DNA of 64,000 nt from Flaccisagitta enflata (Eukaryota > Chaetognatha > Sagittoidea > Aphragmophora). The stretch's first letter is position 1; every line of letters starts with the position of its first letter. The position numbers and the translations under genes were made by a program. The stretch is taken from assembly GCA_965153355.1 (NCBI GenBank), contig OZ231126.1:8866001-8930000 (forward strand), given 5' to 3'. The notes beneath the pieces are model-generated. The model searched no databases. It was not told the origin of the DNA and saw nothing but the letters and a program-made list of their open reading frames with translations. This document shows, piece after piece, positions 33,838-47,388 of the stretch.

Positions 33838-34284
33838 AAGAAATATGGAGAAAAAAGAAAAGAATATGAAAAGAGGCAGAAGCAGCATCAAAAAGAAGCA
33901 GCTATTCAACTTAATTGAAAGTTTTTCACAGAAATCAGCTTTCATGGCATAATCTGCGTCATAAAAGTTAGGTCCAATTGTTGTAACATATTAGCTTTAT
34001 TGTTGTTGTTACATTCGGCGCTCGCTTAGGCGCTATTTCCGAAATTACGTGCTCGCGAGGGTTTTAGTTCATAGGGAAACTTAATTTCAATTTATCCTCT
34101 ATGGGAAATTGAGTTAGGGGGTTGAAATTTGCACAAATCAGTTTATAATTGGCCCATATACCAATATCTGGTCGTGTTTATAGACATTCTCATTGTTGGA
34201 GCAAAGGGATTTGGACTAACACTAGTATTTGACATTCTATAAAAGAAAAAAAAATTTCAGGGTTACTTCATTTTGAAGCAACGA

Positions 34285-34690
34285 TAGCCTTAAAACGGCT
34301 GAGATCAGAGCCCCCTCTGGGTTTCCGATACAGTGAAGTCTCACTGAAGCTTGCTGGCAATAAAAGCTGAGATCCAAGCCCCCTCTGGATATCTGATACA
34401 GTAAAGTCTCACTGAAAAGTACCGGCAATAAAAGCTGAGATCAGAGCCCCCCAAGATACAGTAAAGTCTCACTGAAGCGTACTTGCAATAAAATCTGAGA
34501 TCAGAGCCCCCTCTGGATTTCTGACTTAGGGAAGTGTCACTAAATCGTACCAACAATCAGTGTTCTTTCTAGATTTCAGATAGGGTAAAGTTACTAAATT
34601 GCACCAACAATCAAGTTTGGGATCCCTCCTGATTTTAGTTACAGTGATATCTCGTTGAAACGCACCCACAATCAAGGCCAACCCGCATCT
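34285..34690. repeat. ~66-bp tandem repeat, six copies
   Basis: Units with GAGATCAGAGCCCCCTCTGG, GATACAGTGAAGTCTCACTG and GCAATAAAAGCT, increasingly diverged to the right. Non-coding. Confidence 0.85.
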
Positions 34691-35119
34691 GAAGCACAAC
34701 AGTTTTGTTGTATGTTTCCTTGGATGTTTATTTCTTTTTTTTTAACCCCGTTTAAAATAGGCCAAAGGACAGTTGAAAAAAAACTTTTACGGAAAACAGA
34801 AATAGGCCGACGAATGGGTATGGCGATGTGTTTCACACTACGGACGAATGAGGTAAAATTAGGAGAGCAAAAACCACTCGCAAAGAGGAATGTTCCCAAC
34901 GAACAGAGCAACCGGCCGATTTTGCGACGAGTACAGTTACGTGGGCAAGACAGACTTGCCTTCTTCTTAAGGTTCCGACCAAATCAAAGACCTCTGAACT
35001 TTCACTTTGAAAACCCGTAGTGCACTAGGATCCATTCATCCATTTTCGTAATCATAACCCAATTGTAAAAGCGTCCATGCTTTTTGGGAATCTAAACTGG
35101 ATGTTTACCATTTTAGAAG
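34691..35119. other. No gene recognised
   Basis: A plus-strand frame of about 120 codons (34655-35020) has no recognisable domain and starts in a repeat, so I do not call it. Confidence 0.35.
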
Positions 35120-35121
35120 TA

Positions 35122-35639
35122 CAGTAGATCTCGTCTAGACTTGAGATAACGGGGGCTAGCATTGTGGAACGACAAATGAAGGCAGAGAAGCGATATTTGG
35201 ATCATAGACTAATCAAAGGATGACTAATTCCCCATGATAGCTGGTTGCAAACACATTTCCGTATTCTCCTAAAGTATCAATATTTTATTTTTTTTAGGGA
35301 ACATTGCTTAAAATAAATTTTCCTTCACAGTATGTTGTAAGAATGCTCGTTTGGTTGCTACAGGAGCGTATCCATGTGTATGACAACCCTAGCAACCGCT
35401 AAACGGCGACATTCTTACAGAACATACTGGAAAATAAATTTATTTTAAGCAATGTTCTAAAAAATTCTCAAAATATTGATACTTTACGAAAATACATGGA
35501 AATGTGACACATAAATCAAGCTATCATGGGCAATAAAGCATCCCGTTATTATTTTATATTTGAAATATCACTCCCCTAGCTTCATTTGTTTTCTTACAAT
35601 ACTTGCCCCCGTTATCTCAAGTCTAGACGAGATCTACTG
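35122..35639. mobile_element. TA-flanked CAGT hairpin element, 518 bp
   Basis: Perfect 35-bp terminal inverted repeats (CAGTAGATCTCGTCTAGACT, then TGAGATAACGGGGGC) with TA on each side. Inner arms also pair: GATAGCT with AGCTATC, GAACATTGCTTAAAATAAAT with ATTTATTTTAAGCAATGTTC, and AGTATCAATATTTT with AAAATATTGATACT. Nearly the whole element can fold. No coding frame. Tc1/mariner-type termini. Confidence 0.88.
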
Positions 35640-35644
35640 TAGCT

Positions 35645-36361
35645 ACGATGTAAAGTCGTGCATGCCATTGAGGTATAGTAATTCAAGCAGTAAGCAATGG
35701 GCTTTTGTCACCCGAAATTCAAGTGTTCATAAAAAAATTACCGCGTTGTCAAAAAGAAACATGAAGAAAATGGTATTCTTTTTTTTTCTTTTGTGTGAAA
35801 TTCAATTTGAGGACGCATTGTTTTGTCTTTTTTTTTCCTTCTGTATTAACAGGATTTCGTAAACATGAATTTCGTAAATCAATTCCGTAATTTCTTTCAA
35901 CTTTGAGCTCGGAAGTTATGCAAAGCCAAAAGTCGGCTTTTAATCATCGATCATTCCTAAGAAATTCTGGTCTAATTTAAGTGATTTGTCTTTATAGTTC
36001 AATTTCTAACCTGAGGTAAAATAAAACGTTTGAAACGGAATTTGGCCAGTAACACACTTTATCATTATGCACGAACAATTACCTGGTTTTTATGGGAACA
36101 GTTCGTGAGTTCCAGTTACTTACTATTCCTCATTACACTTTTCTCACAAAAACATTTTTTTTATAGAGATTAGTTCAGTTGAACTATGAGTCTACAGTCA
36201 TGCTTGGATAAATTGCAACTGGCTTTTCAAGCCTATCACTCAGTTAAAAACAAAAGAATATATTAAGATTTTTGATGAAATCGAACCTTTTTAAAAAATG
36301 AAGAGATTGAGGCCAAGTAGAATAGAATTTGGTTGATGTTTTTAGATGTAGTAATTTTTTA
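35645..36361. other. No gene recognised
   Basis: AT-rich intronic sequence. Confidence 0.4.
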
Positions 36362-36555
36362 ACAAGGCCGGATACATGGCCACCAGTTGCGCACGGGTGG
36401 GCAGGGGCGGAAATGCGCGTTTTCCCACTTTTCGACTCGATCATTACGGACGGATGGACGGACGGACGGACGGACGGACCAACCGACCGACAGACGGGTT
36501 GACGGACCGTCGGACGGATAAAGCCTTTCATAGAGTTGCGTGTCCGCAACTAAAA
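36362..36555 (-). mobile_element. Dispersed family A element
   Basis: AAGGCCGGATACATGGCCAC, GCGCACGGGTGGGCAGGGGC, GACTCGATCATTACGGACGG, a long GACGGACG run, and ATAGAGTTGCGTGTCCGCAA-CTAAAAA. Confidence 0.82.
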
Positions 36556-36724
36556 AGGACTAAAAAGATAAGAGAGAGAAATTTATGATTTTTTTTCCTG
36601 GTATCATTTTTTTTCTCGTGGTCAAATGCAACGCCACCCCAATTTTGCAAGTTGATATCAAAATTGGCCACTCTTTGAATGAAAGTGCATGAACTTGCAC
36701 ACTGAAACCTGGTTTTTACTGCAT

Positions 36725-37105
36725 GATAGGTGGAACAACATCCCTCACTATTGGGGGGGTCGGTATCAACCAAGTTTGGAAATGCCAATCGGACATATGA
36801 CTATGCCATGCCCAATAACAAATCAACTTAATAACTAAAAGGAAAAGTTCATGAGACTTCATCATTTACAGTCGTGCCAACTTTACCTTTCCAATAGTAA
36901 AGTATAGGAGCTTCCTCTTCCTCTTCCTTCTCCCTATGCATCACAATGTAAATAAGGGGTGTAGCACGACTGTAAATGATATGATGCAACCCCATTTTCC
37001 TTTAACATATGTTTATATAATGTTATTGTGCACACTTTAGCCATATGTCCGAGTAGCATTTCCAAAGTTGGTTGATACCGACCCCCCCCCCACTCACTAT
37101 AACCA
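36725..37105. mobile_element. ~380-bp hairpin element
   Basis: GGGGGGGTCGGTATCAACCA ... TTTGGAAATGCCAATCGGAC-ATATG at the left pairs inverted with CATATGTCCGAGTAGCATTT-CCAAAGTTGGTTGATACCGA-CCCCCC at the right. Internally, TCATTTACAGTCGTGCC pairs with CACGACTGTAAATGA. No coding content. Confidence 0.82.
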
Positions 37106-37139
37106 AACTGAAAAAAAATGGAGAGTATGGTGTGCAAGA

Positions 37140-37855
37140 GAAATAGTTTGTAACATACAGTATAGAAGATTGGTATGCAAGTTCAGTGCACTCTCTATCC
37201 AAATTACCATGCCAACATCTTAACCTTAATGCCTCGTAGAATGTTGCTCAGCATGGAAAATGGCAGCTGATCAACTGAGCGATGATGCTTATATGTAAAT
37301 GAAATATTTAGTTTATAAAATTTGACTCATAAAATATCACTAGATGATCTATTGAATAGAATTCCAGTTGCCATTTATCCAAGCAGGACTGTAAATCGAT
37401 AAAGTTATTCATTGCAGATCCATTCTTATAAACATGGTTAATACAAAAAGAAAAGAAGTGAATTGTATAGAATTAGATAATTAGAGAAGGGCAGTCAAAA
37501 TTCCAAATTTGCTTTTATTTTTGGTTACCATATTTTCTCTAAAAAGCGAAGAGAGTAAAACAGAAAGTTGGAGTAATTCAAATATCCTTCCATAGGCCAT
37601 GCGATTCCTTTAAATAGACTTTTAAAACGATAGGCGAGATTTGGGTGTGTGTCTGCAGGGGGTTCTACACCACTGCCTCTCATCATGATAATTGTTTGTT
37701 AAATACTTTTTATTGTATTGATTCCAAGAAAAACAAATTCTTATTCAACAAAGGCGCCGGAAAGGGCGATTTGCTAATTTTCTTTCTCTTTTCTTTTACT
37801 CTTCAAGAATTAAAGAATGATTTTTTTTTCCAAGTTTATTTCCTCTTTGTTTGGT
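37140..37855. other. No gene recognised
   Basis: AT-rich intronic sequence. It passes into interrupted CTGT/CT tracts at 37856-38010. Confidence 0.4.
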
Positions 37856-38109
37856 CTCTTTGTTCTCTATCTCAGTGTCTGTCTTTCTGATTCTCTGTCT
37901 GTCTGTTTCATTTTCTGTCTCTTTGTGTCCATTCCTTTATGTCTCTCTGTCCCAATGTCTCTCTTTCTTATCGTCTCTCTGTCTCTCACTTTGTGTCTTT
38001 CTTTAAAAACTTTTTTTTAAATATCTTCTCTACAGACGGGACCCTAATAAGAGCGGAGGAGGGACCCTATGTAGCTTTCTCATAGCTCACATGTTCAACT
38101 AACTCTGAC

Positions 38110-38315
38110 AAATGCAGTGAAGTGGTTGACACTTCTGCTTTCACACTATATGATTTTTTCAATTTCACTGTGAACCTTCCTTAAACCACCCCTAAAGTCC
38201 AGTACTGAACAATTTTTTTCTAAATTTGATAGAAATTAACATGCAAAGAATATGAAATTAAAATCGCCACATGCTTTCAATTGTATCCACCTGAGGTGTC
38301 AACCACCACCTGCAA
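38110..38315. mobile_element. Possible short hairpin element
   Basis: GAAGTGGTTGACACTTCTGC at the left pairs loosely with GAGGTGTCAACCACCACCTG at the right. The interior does not pair well, so this is tentative. Confidence 0.35.
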
Positions 38316-38435
38316 GAGAATGAATGAACCATAAGAATGGGGAAATATGCACACCAACCCTTCTCCTCCGCTTTGGCTTCCATCTGTATTCAGCATTTAC
38401 TTCAAATTCTTTTCATCTCAGTCTGTCCCAGTGTG

Positions 38436-38438
<3 letters not shown>

Positions 38439-38491
<53 letters not shown>
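38439..38491. repeat. (CT)n microsatellite
   Basis: About 26 CT units. Confidence 0.96.
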
Positions 38492-38495
<4 letters not shown>

Positions 38496-38649
38496 GTTGT
38501 TTATTTGTTTGATTTTTTTAATTTGCAACGTGATCTATTTTGTTAAATGACTTGACTTGTTTGGCAAGGCCTTGAGAAAGGCATTCTTTTGTTCGATTGA
38601 TGAGTGAATTTCCTGCTGGAGCTGGAGGCCGTCCTTTTAAAAAAACATG

Positions 38650-38850
38650 TAATGCGGGGTTACAATATTGTCGCCGAAGGGTGAGCAGGGGCGTGTGGGT
38701 GGGCACGGGCCATATTTAAGGTCACCAGAGCATTTGGACAGGAGCAGTACGGTCAAAGAATAAAAAACATAGAAAAAGGAAAGTGTGACCAGCCATCCAA
38801 CCGACCGACGGACAAAGTGGAGTGTAGAGTCGCGTAGCACGCAACTAAAA
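38650..38850 (-). mobile_element. Dispersed family A element
   Basis: GGGGTTACAATATTGTCGCC, GGGTGGGCACGGGCCATATT, AAGGTCACCAGAGCATTTGG, AGAAAAAGGAAAGTGTGACC, GACCGACGGACAAAGTGGAG, GTCGCGTAGCACGCAACT-AAAAA. Confidence 0.82.
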
Positions 38851-38983
38851 AGTGTGTGGGAAATAAATGGGAAATTCCCAATGGATTTCGAGCTTAGCCT
38901 AGATAATTGTCGTTGATTCATGATGCGCGCATTTGCGTCCAAAGGAGTAGACCTGAACTAGAGTAGGGTTGAACGAGTTGATG

Positions 38984-39105
38984 AGTGAGTGAATGAGTGA
39001 GTTCATGAGTGAGTTCATGAGTGAGTGAGTGAGTGAGTGAGTGAGTGAGTGAGTGAGTGAGTGAGTGAGTGAGTGAGTGAGCAGTGAGTGAGCGAGTGAG
39101 TTGGC
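38984..39105. repeat. (GAGT)n microsatellite
   Basis: GAGTGAGT units with a few ATGAGT and CGAGT variants. Confidence 0.95.
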
Positions 39106-39227
39106 GTGTGATTGAGCTATCAGCGATCAGTGATTGACAGCAACGAGCGGAGCAAACATGAGTTGTGTATTTAGAAAATAAATGAAAATACGATAGGAAT
39201 TTTCGTATGAATGATCAAAAAAATGAA

Positions 39228-39420
39228 TAAATAAATGAATTAAAGAACGAATGAATGACTGAATGACTGAATGAATGAATGAATGAATGAATGAATGAAT
39301 GAATGAATGAATGAATGAATGAATGAATGAATGAATGAATGAATGAATGAATGAATGAATGAATGAATTAATGAATGAATGATTGAAGGAATGAATGAAT
39401 GAAGGAATGAATGAAAGAGT
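39228..39420. repeat. (GAAT)n microsatellite
   Basis: About 45 units. Confidence 0.96.
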
Positions 39421-39674
39421 GAGTTTTCCTACACACCCTTCATAAGGGCACCGACACACATTTATTAGAGGCTGAGTCTGTTGGTCTATCTTTCGGTCTT
39501 TCTGTCGGTAACGCATTCGTTCGGCGCACATATTGGCCTACTTGGCCCTCACTTATGAACGATTATCAAAGATTTTTTTCACGTTGAACTTGAAATAAAA
39601 TGCAAGAAAAATGAATATCAGAGAATGAGAATTATGGGGAGAATGGGAAATTTCAGAATGGAGGCGGGGGGGAG

Positions 39675-39678
<4 letters not shown>

Positions 39679-39749
<71 letters not shown>
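39679..39749. repeat. (AT)n microsatellite
   Basis: About 35 AT units. Confidence 0.97.
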
Positions 39750-39754
<5 letters not shown>

Positions 39755-39984
39755 CTTCTTAAACCTGAATCATCATATGGATGAACTCAGATACCTCTAC
39801 ATTTTTAGTAGAAGTGCAGTTTTATGAAAAAAAAAAAAACGATTTGATCAATGGTTATTCATTTACGGTATCATAAGATAAACTGCTAGTGCCGAATCCG
39901 TGGATTTCATGAGTATAATTGAATCAATTAAATCAGTCATGAACATTATATTACATTGGCCTGTTGACTTTTGCTTTAACATTG

Positions 39985-40165
39985 ATTCCCTAAAGATAGG
40001 AAGGCTGATTGGAGGCCTGAGAAGGCTGCTTGGAGGTCTGAGACGGCAGATTTGAGGCCTCTGATAGTCTGGGGGGCAAAAAAAATGGACGAATGGATGG
40101 ACGTACAGCGAAAAGGACAAACGGACAGACAAAAGTCCCCCTGTGTTACAAAAGACTTCGTCAGG
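39985..40165. mobile_element. Family B-like fragment
   Basis: GGAAGGCTGATTGGAGGCCT-GAGAAGGCTG units, a GGACGAATGGATGGACGTAC run, then AAGTCCCCCTGTGTTACAAA-AGACTTCG, matching the right arm of the copy at 52160-52575. Confidence 0.6.
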
Positions 40166-40505
40166 TGCACTGTTTTAGTTGCAGGTGATCTCGTTCGGCC
40201 GGTCAAAAAAAGATTCCTAAAACAGATCTGTCTATCCAATATTTAAAAACTTGCCCGTTTTATGGCCTCAAAACAGCAATGATGATTGTAAGTCTCTATC
40301 GCTACTATTGCTGACGAATTAAAAGAACAAAAAACAGCGATTTGGCAATTAAGCATTCATGTTTTTCAAGTTTAATTGTCGTTTAATAGGTGTTAGTTAA
40401 CGTCTTAACGTTGATCTCACCGTGCAGGACTCGACCTGTAATGGAAAGAGGGGGCAGAGGGAACCCAGAGGCTTGAGTCACACGCAACACAGACATTGTT
40501 ATGAC
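40166..40505. other. No gene recognised
   Basis: Mixed sequence; no supported frame. Confidence 0.4.
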
Positions 40506-40509
40506 AAGC

Positions 40510-40538
40510 ACGAGAGAGAGAGAGAGAGAGAGAGATAT

Positions 40539-40606
<68 letters not shown>
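40510..40606. repeat. (GA)n-(AT)n-(GA)n microsatellite
   Basis: GA run, AT run with one AAA break, then GAGAGAG. Confidence 0.96.
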
Positions 40607-40654
40607 TGGTGTAAGCTGGAGAGACAGCATTAACACCTTCTTAACAGAACTTTA

Positions 40655-40782
40655 AATCATTTTCCTCCCAAATAATGAGTTACAGATAGATTGACTCAAA
40701 TGAAAGATATTTTAATTTTCTTTCATTTGAGTCCAATCTGGCATCTGTAGCTCAAACCGTTTAGACAGGAGAATGATTTGAA
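40655..40782. mobile_element. ~128-bp hairpin
   Basis: AAATCATTTTCCTCCCAAAT ... GACTCAAATGAAAGA at the left pairs inverted with TCTTTCATTTGAGTC ... AGGAGAATGATTT at the right. Small MITE-like fold-back. Confidence 0.7.
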
Positions 40783-41088
40783 GAAAAACTCCCAGTTCGC
40801 CTAATTTTGTAAGGGGTGTTACGTATCAAGAATGCATCAAATGCGACAATTGCATGCAGATAAAACTATCATGTCAGCCTTTATAGCTATCTGTCGCTCA
40901 CAATCTCTCACTGTCACTCTCTGCCTTTTTCTGTCTCGTCTCAGTGTGTGCGGGTGTGTATATATACTCTGCAATTCGGATATAGGATGGCTCATGAAAT
41001 TGAATTAAGTGATTCAAATTGTGTTTCGGCTCACATCCGACTCACATCCGGTTAAGAGTGATGACAGCAAGATAGATGCTTCCGTAAC

Positions 41089-41180
41089 CGGCCAAGACAG
41101 GGAGAGAAACACAGACCGAGAAAGAGACAGAGACAGAGACAGAGAAAGAAAAAGAGACAGAGACAGAGACAGAAACAGTC
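41089..41180. repeat. (GACAGA)n tract
   Basis: GAGACAGAGACAGAGA units within GA-rich DNA. Confidence 0.85.
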
Positions 41181-41411
41181 ACAACAGAGAGGCGTGGTCT
41201 GGCGGGTATTAAGGTAAAGAGGTTAAGGAGGTAAAAGTGTCACGGAGAGACGGACGTGAGACTGAGGCAAAGACAGACGCGACGCAGCTTTGTGGTCTGG
41301 AGGGCAGAAAAACAGGTTATAGGGGAGCGAGGGACGGAAGGACAGAGACCCCGTCGGAAAATCTTGGCAGAGAATCGAGAAAAAGTGGGAGGGGAAAAGA
41401 TAAAAGCAATG

Positions 41412-41505
41412 CCTAATACACGGCTACCCTAGCCGCGTGCGGGTGGGCACTGGGCAGGGGCCGTATTTGAGGTCACTAGAGTGTTTGGCCAGGAGCAGTG
41501 AAGCT
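41412..41505. mobile_element. Truncated family A fragment
   Basis: ATACACGGCTACCCTAGCCG-CGTGCGGGTGGGCA ... GGGGCCGTATTTGAGGTCAC ... GGCCAGGAGCAGTG; the GACGG and CGCGAC half is missing. Confidence 0.7.
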
Positions 41506-42036
41506 AAAAACAACAGAAACCTACCAGATCTACTGTAGCTCTTGAAGCAAGATCAGCTTCAATAAACTAATTTGCATATTGTGGTTATTCAGATTTCTGT
41601 TCTTTTAGATGACAAACATTTGAGTTATACTCAACTAATATTGAAGCAAAGTATAGAAAATGTGCTGTTTAGTAATGTGTATCAATGTAACAAACAATTT
41701 TTATGTTGAAAAGATTCAAGTGTAATTTTATATATTGTGAACGTTCAAAAGAGATGATTACAATGTGTTTTATATAAAGTGAAAAAAACTGAGAATGCAA
41801 AAATCTCGTGACGTGTAACCATCTCGGCCGCCAACTTAGATACTAGGTAGCTAAATTTAGCTACTACAGAGGGGTGCTTGGCTACCAAAAAAGGCGTTTA
41901 GCTACCAACTATTAATTCAGATACTTTTGATGATTTCCTTTAGATACTTGAGCATCTATTTGGCTACTTGAGACGGATGCTTTTTGCTACGAAATTACTT
42001 TTTAATGACTGATATATAAAGAAGAAACCGTTTTAA

Positions 42037-42380
42037 GAGGTGTGGAGGGACCAAAACTGTAGCATCCCCCCCTACAGCCCACAGCATTGCTCATATTTCT
42101 ATACTCTGGGTAGTGGTTTATACTTTAAATGAATTTCATCAAGGCGATTTTTGAAATTCTATCAAGATCCTTTCAAAATCTCTGATTTTCCCCATTTTTG
42201 GAGAGTTTCAAAAATGCTTAAATTCTAGCATGAAAATGTCAATTGTGGCGATTCTTAGAGGAGTCTCAAAAAAAGTCTGGATGAAAAAATTGTATAAGCC
42301 ACTGCCCAAAATATATAAAAAAGAAGCATTAGTGTGGGCTGTGTAGGGGGGTGCTATAACTTATGGTCCCTCCACACCTA
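42037..42380. mobile_element. Nested ~340-bp hairpin element
   Basis: AGGTGTGGAGGGACC ... GCATCCCCCCCTACAGCCCA-CA pairs inverted with TGTGGGCTGTGTAGGGGGGT-GC ... GGTCCCTCCACACCT. The interior also shows paired words (CAAAAATGGGGAAAATC region). Confidence 0.78.
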
Positions 42381-42464
42381 AAATAGTTCCTTCCGTATAT
42401 TTTTTGTTAATTGCCTTTTGCGACTTTCTGTAGATACTGGAGGTTCTCATTTGTCATAAGAGGG

Positions 42465-42665
<201 letters not shown>

Positions 42666-43164
42666 CCACGTTTTCTTCCCATTGTCTTTCTTGTCACTCT
42701 GTGACTTTTGTTTGATTTTTGTTGGATACAAAACCTTGTTCTTTACTTGCAGTCATTTTATTCGGTGCCATATAGTGCTTAGGTATGACGAGAGAAATTT
42801 AGCTACTTTTTTAGATACTTGGAAAAAATTTTAGATATCTTTTAGATACCTAGAGAGCTACCGGCAGCTACTTGGCCTAGGACCTTGTTGGCGGCCGAGG
42901 TAACCATAACCATTTTAATATCCTCGTCAGCGCCGGGCTGGCGCATCGGGGGCAGATGCTCCCCTAGAAGCTATTAGTTGATAAAAATCACCATGTGTGG
43001 TGTAGTTCTATTATGTCGATTATGATGCTGTTTGAATAATCTGAATGTCTGCTGGAGGGTGGTGAGGCTGAGAGGGTACAAGAATATGAAACTGCTCAAT
43101 GGAGCGAAGGACGTGATGACAACTAAACGTAAAAGACGGAGTAGGGAAGAAATTGGCCAGGTTA

Positions 43165-43398
43165 GGTGGCTTGGGGGCGCGTCAGACAATCGCGTTTTTA
43201 ACGGACCACTCGGTCGCTTGCTACATTCGCACTGCTCACTCACTCTGCAGCGCTCCGCTTCAGCTACCGCTTCCGCTACGCTCACTCACTATGCTCACTC
43301 CCTCTTGGGACAGTTGAATTCATGAATATTTGTTCGTCCTGAAGACGCGTTTGATGGAAATAAAGGCGTTTTTTGTCTTCACTAGAAACACGCCCTGT
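43165..43398. mobile_element. Family C element
   Basis: GGGGGCGCGTCAGACAATCG-CGTTTTTAACGG, ACTCGGTCGCTTGC, CTCACTCACTCTGCAGCGC, CACTCCCTCTTGGGACAGTT-GAATTC and CTTCACTAGAAACACGCCC. Same order of blocks as 59655-59930. Confidence 0.75.
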
Positions 43399-43621
43399 AT
43401 GTTGGTTGGCGCTGCGTGGAGAGGTGTATGTAAGCTGAGCGAGTATTGTGGGCGAGAAAAGAGAACAACTATATGACAAAGAAGGAGTTTATTGAGAATG
43501 GGCTGGAGCCGTTAGGCGGGTGGGCAAGGGCAGTTGTCAGCAGATTTGGTTGGTTATAGGTGGTCGGGGTGGCCTGGGTGAAATGAAATATGCTTGATCG
43601 TTGCTTGATAACTATCACTGC

Positions 43622-43625
<4 letters not shown>

Positions 43626-43668
<43 letters not shown>
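43626..43668. repeat. (GT)n microsatellite
   Basis: About 21 GT units. Confidence 0.97.
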
Positions 43669-43670
<2 letters not shown>

Positions 43671-43979
43671 GATGTGTTTTCCATTTTCGTCATCTATCGA
43701 GTTATCCATCTGACCGTCTGTCTTTAAATCTGCTCGCTTTCCTCTTCATCTCTGTGTGTCTGTACATGTGCGCACGTGATCGCGTCCGTACTCATGTGTA
43801 CGCGCCTGCATGTAAAAGTGCGGAACCCACCATGAGTTTTATGAGCGAGTTCATCGTTAGAATCGTTGGATAGTCCGCGATAATGTGGCACCTGTGGATG
43901 GCTGAACACCAACGACCAAAAGAAAAAAAAGAAAATTAGGGAACCAAGTGCTCAGGGAAATGGGCCGGTATCCGGGAAA

Positions 43980-44290
<311 letters not shown>

Positions 44291-44544
44291 TGTGTTTGTA
44301 TTTTTTCAAGCATACATTTAAAAATGACGAGCATTAGTAAAAAATTTCAGTGATCCACAAATCTTATGGTGGTTTTGGCCCTGAAAATGGTGCCTCAGCT
44401 TGCTAACGGCTTTTGTTAATGAAGTTGGGTTATTTAAACCACTTTTGTCATTAATATGGGAATAAATGGTCCTCAAGCTCGGCTCCATGGTGATGACTTT
44501 TTTCACACTGCAAGACTTTGCAGATGATACCGAAGAGGGCGACT

Positions 44545-45360
<816 letters not shown>

Positions 45361-45389
45361 ATGAATAGGTTGATGATGATAGCGACACA

Positions 45390-46560
45390 ATTCTGGTCCT
45401 CACAACTTTGGTTATATTAATTATATTAAGTTCATCCTTGGAATAAACGGCTCGTTAATCTTCTTTAGCTTGAAACGGGAAGACAACTGCCGCGCGCAAT
45501 ACACCTCGATCATTGCTTGCCATACACCGCAAATATATCACACAGCTATAGCGCACACAGGGCACGCAGCGCACAAAGTTTCCAAACGGCCGCTTTCACT
45601 GCTCACACGTACGCACCATGCTGTACCATACTAAACCACATTGCACTCACAGCGCAGACGGCGCCATCAAAAGCACATAATCTTTAACACACACACACAC
45701 CTGGCCGCGCACGGCTCAACCTACAACATATTGTCACAACACCCATAAAATAGTGAAACCATAGACAAATAACGTTTCACTCCGCTACAACGGACCCCAG
45801 AATAAAGGAAATCTGACTATTTTAGACATAGAATTTTGGCCCATGTTTTTTCTCTCAATTTCCATATTGGCAATACCAAATATCCGCTTATGATGGTTAA
45901 AGTTTGTTGGACCCGGGCCGTGACATCCGTTGTTGAATGGTTACTGTAAAACAGTTTCCTCAAAGCTCTCCACGAACGAATGAGTCCTCGCTCACTGATA
46001 GAATGTCGTATTGAACCTGATGTAGACACTCCCAGGCAAGTGTTTCTCGGATTCGATTACAGAAGGGTAAGAATCTTCATAATTCATAACTGGCACACTC
46101 GGCCTGTTGCGCTCAAAGTAGACGCTTGAGTGTGCATTAAAAGAGTGATAGCCTTCCAAATAGCTCTTTGGTCTGTAAAGGTAACGTCGGTTTGACTGTT
46201 AAAGCATCATCGTTTGATCTGGTGGATTTTCATTTCTCGTTAAACGGGCCTACATATGGTCATTTCTGAAAGTAGATAAATCAGAATTCATCCAAAAACT
46301 GATGCTTTGATTTTGTAGTTTGTTCTATTAGAGAAGGGCGCTAAACATTTCACCTGTATCAAGGATAATTCGTTTGTTAAAAACGGAAAATCTGGTAAAC
46401 GGTAATATGCAAATCATCTTTAGCACGTAAAGACATAAAGTGGGCCAAATCCTTGCCAGACCAAGGTTGATAAACTCCTTTACTCTGTTTCTTTCTTTGT
46501 TTAAAATATCTCTCTGACTCCGAAAAGAGATGGTGAATATATAACTCGTCAGTCGATGAG
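45390..46560. other. No gene recognised
   Basis: Unique-looking intronic sequence of receptor intron 1 with some CACACAG/GCGCACA words at 45530-45720. No supported frame. Confidence 0.4.
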
Positions 46561-46574
46561 AAGCAAACGAACAA

Positions 46575-46715
46575 GTGACACGGGGTGACAATATTGTTGC
46601 CGACGGGTGGGCCGGGGAATTCAACCCCCGTCCTCACCTCCACCTTACAAACATACATACACTATAAGTATCCAAAACGCTCGCTTTTCCACTCTTCGAC
46701 TCGATCATCCCGAAC
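46575..46715 (-). mobile_element. Family A fragment
   Basis: ACACGGGGTGACAATATTGT-TGCCGACGGGTGGGCCGGGG, later CACTCTTCGACTCGATCATC; shares these blocks with 36362-36555 but lacks the CGCGAC end. Confidence 0.6.
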
Positions 46716-47327
46716 TAATATAAAGAAAGAAGCTAATGGCAACATCACTAAATTCGCGGTGCACTATTTTAACTCAATCTATATGATGTTGCTTTCAGGT
46801 AAAGATGTCTATGTCTCACATCATTTGTATCATTTGTTTTGCTATTATCAAGAATATCTTGGCCATATAAAAAAGAGCTAAAAGAATATTTGAATGAAGC
46901 AATAAAGCAAAGGAAAAATGCTCACCTACGAGATCATAATTTCTTGTTGCACTTCAGCAAATTTTATTTATCCAAAAATGAAATGTGAAGGTGGCTTCTT
47001 GGGTGGGACTATGGCTAGCATTCATCTACTCAACATCAAGAGATGCGAGGACGTATCTAAAATTGTTGGGTAGTCGGTGAGTGATTTTGATTACTGGGTA
47101 ACGGTCAGACAGAGAGACGGACATACCCTCTTATAGAGATGCGAGGACGCAGCTGTATAGAAATAGAAGAATCAAGTCTACATAGAGGCTGTTTCCTTCG
47201 GTTTGGTGGGTCGATTTGTCAGACGTTGACATGTTTTTCTACTAAAAAAATAAGAATTTAAGAATCGACGATTTTTCGACAAATCTTTTTCACTAGTGTT
47301 AAAATGATGAACCCTTTCCCCAATGCC

Positions 47328-47329
<2 letters not shown>

Positions 47330-47364
<35 letters not shown>

Positions 47365-47378
47365 TTTCTATCTCTCTC
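47330..47378. repeat. CT-rich tract upstream of receptor exon 2
   Basis: (CT)n followed by TTTTTTCAG supplies the polypyrimidine tract for the exon at 47389. Confidence 0.9.
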
Positions 47379-47388
47379 GTTTTTTCAG

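Larger units (their letters stand above)
31715..34225. mobile_element. ~2.5-kb element with long diverged terminal inverted repeats
   Basis: Left arm (about 31720-32000) and right arm (about 33951-34225) share, inverted, ACTAG-TAGTCCATATCC, TTTCCCATAGAGGATAAATT, the GTTACA motif and GGACCTAACTTTTATGAC. Inside each arm lies a matching microsatellite, (CT)n on the left (32057-32181) and (GA)n on the right (33738-33835), so the symmetry extends inward. The interior carries a broken protein gene. No transposase motif was recognised, so the class is unknown; exact ends and target duplication are not resolved. Confidence 0.65.

Noticed and set aside
34655-35020. 121-codon plus-strand frame
   Set aside because: No domain, begins in a decayed tandem repeat, and lies in an intron; not enough support.
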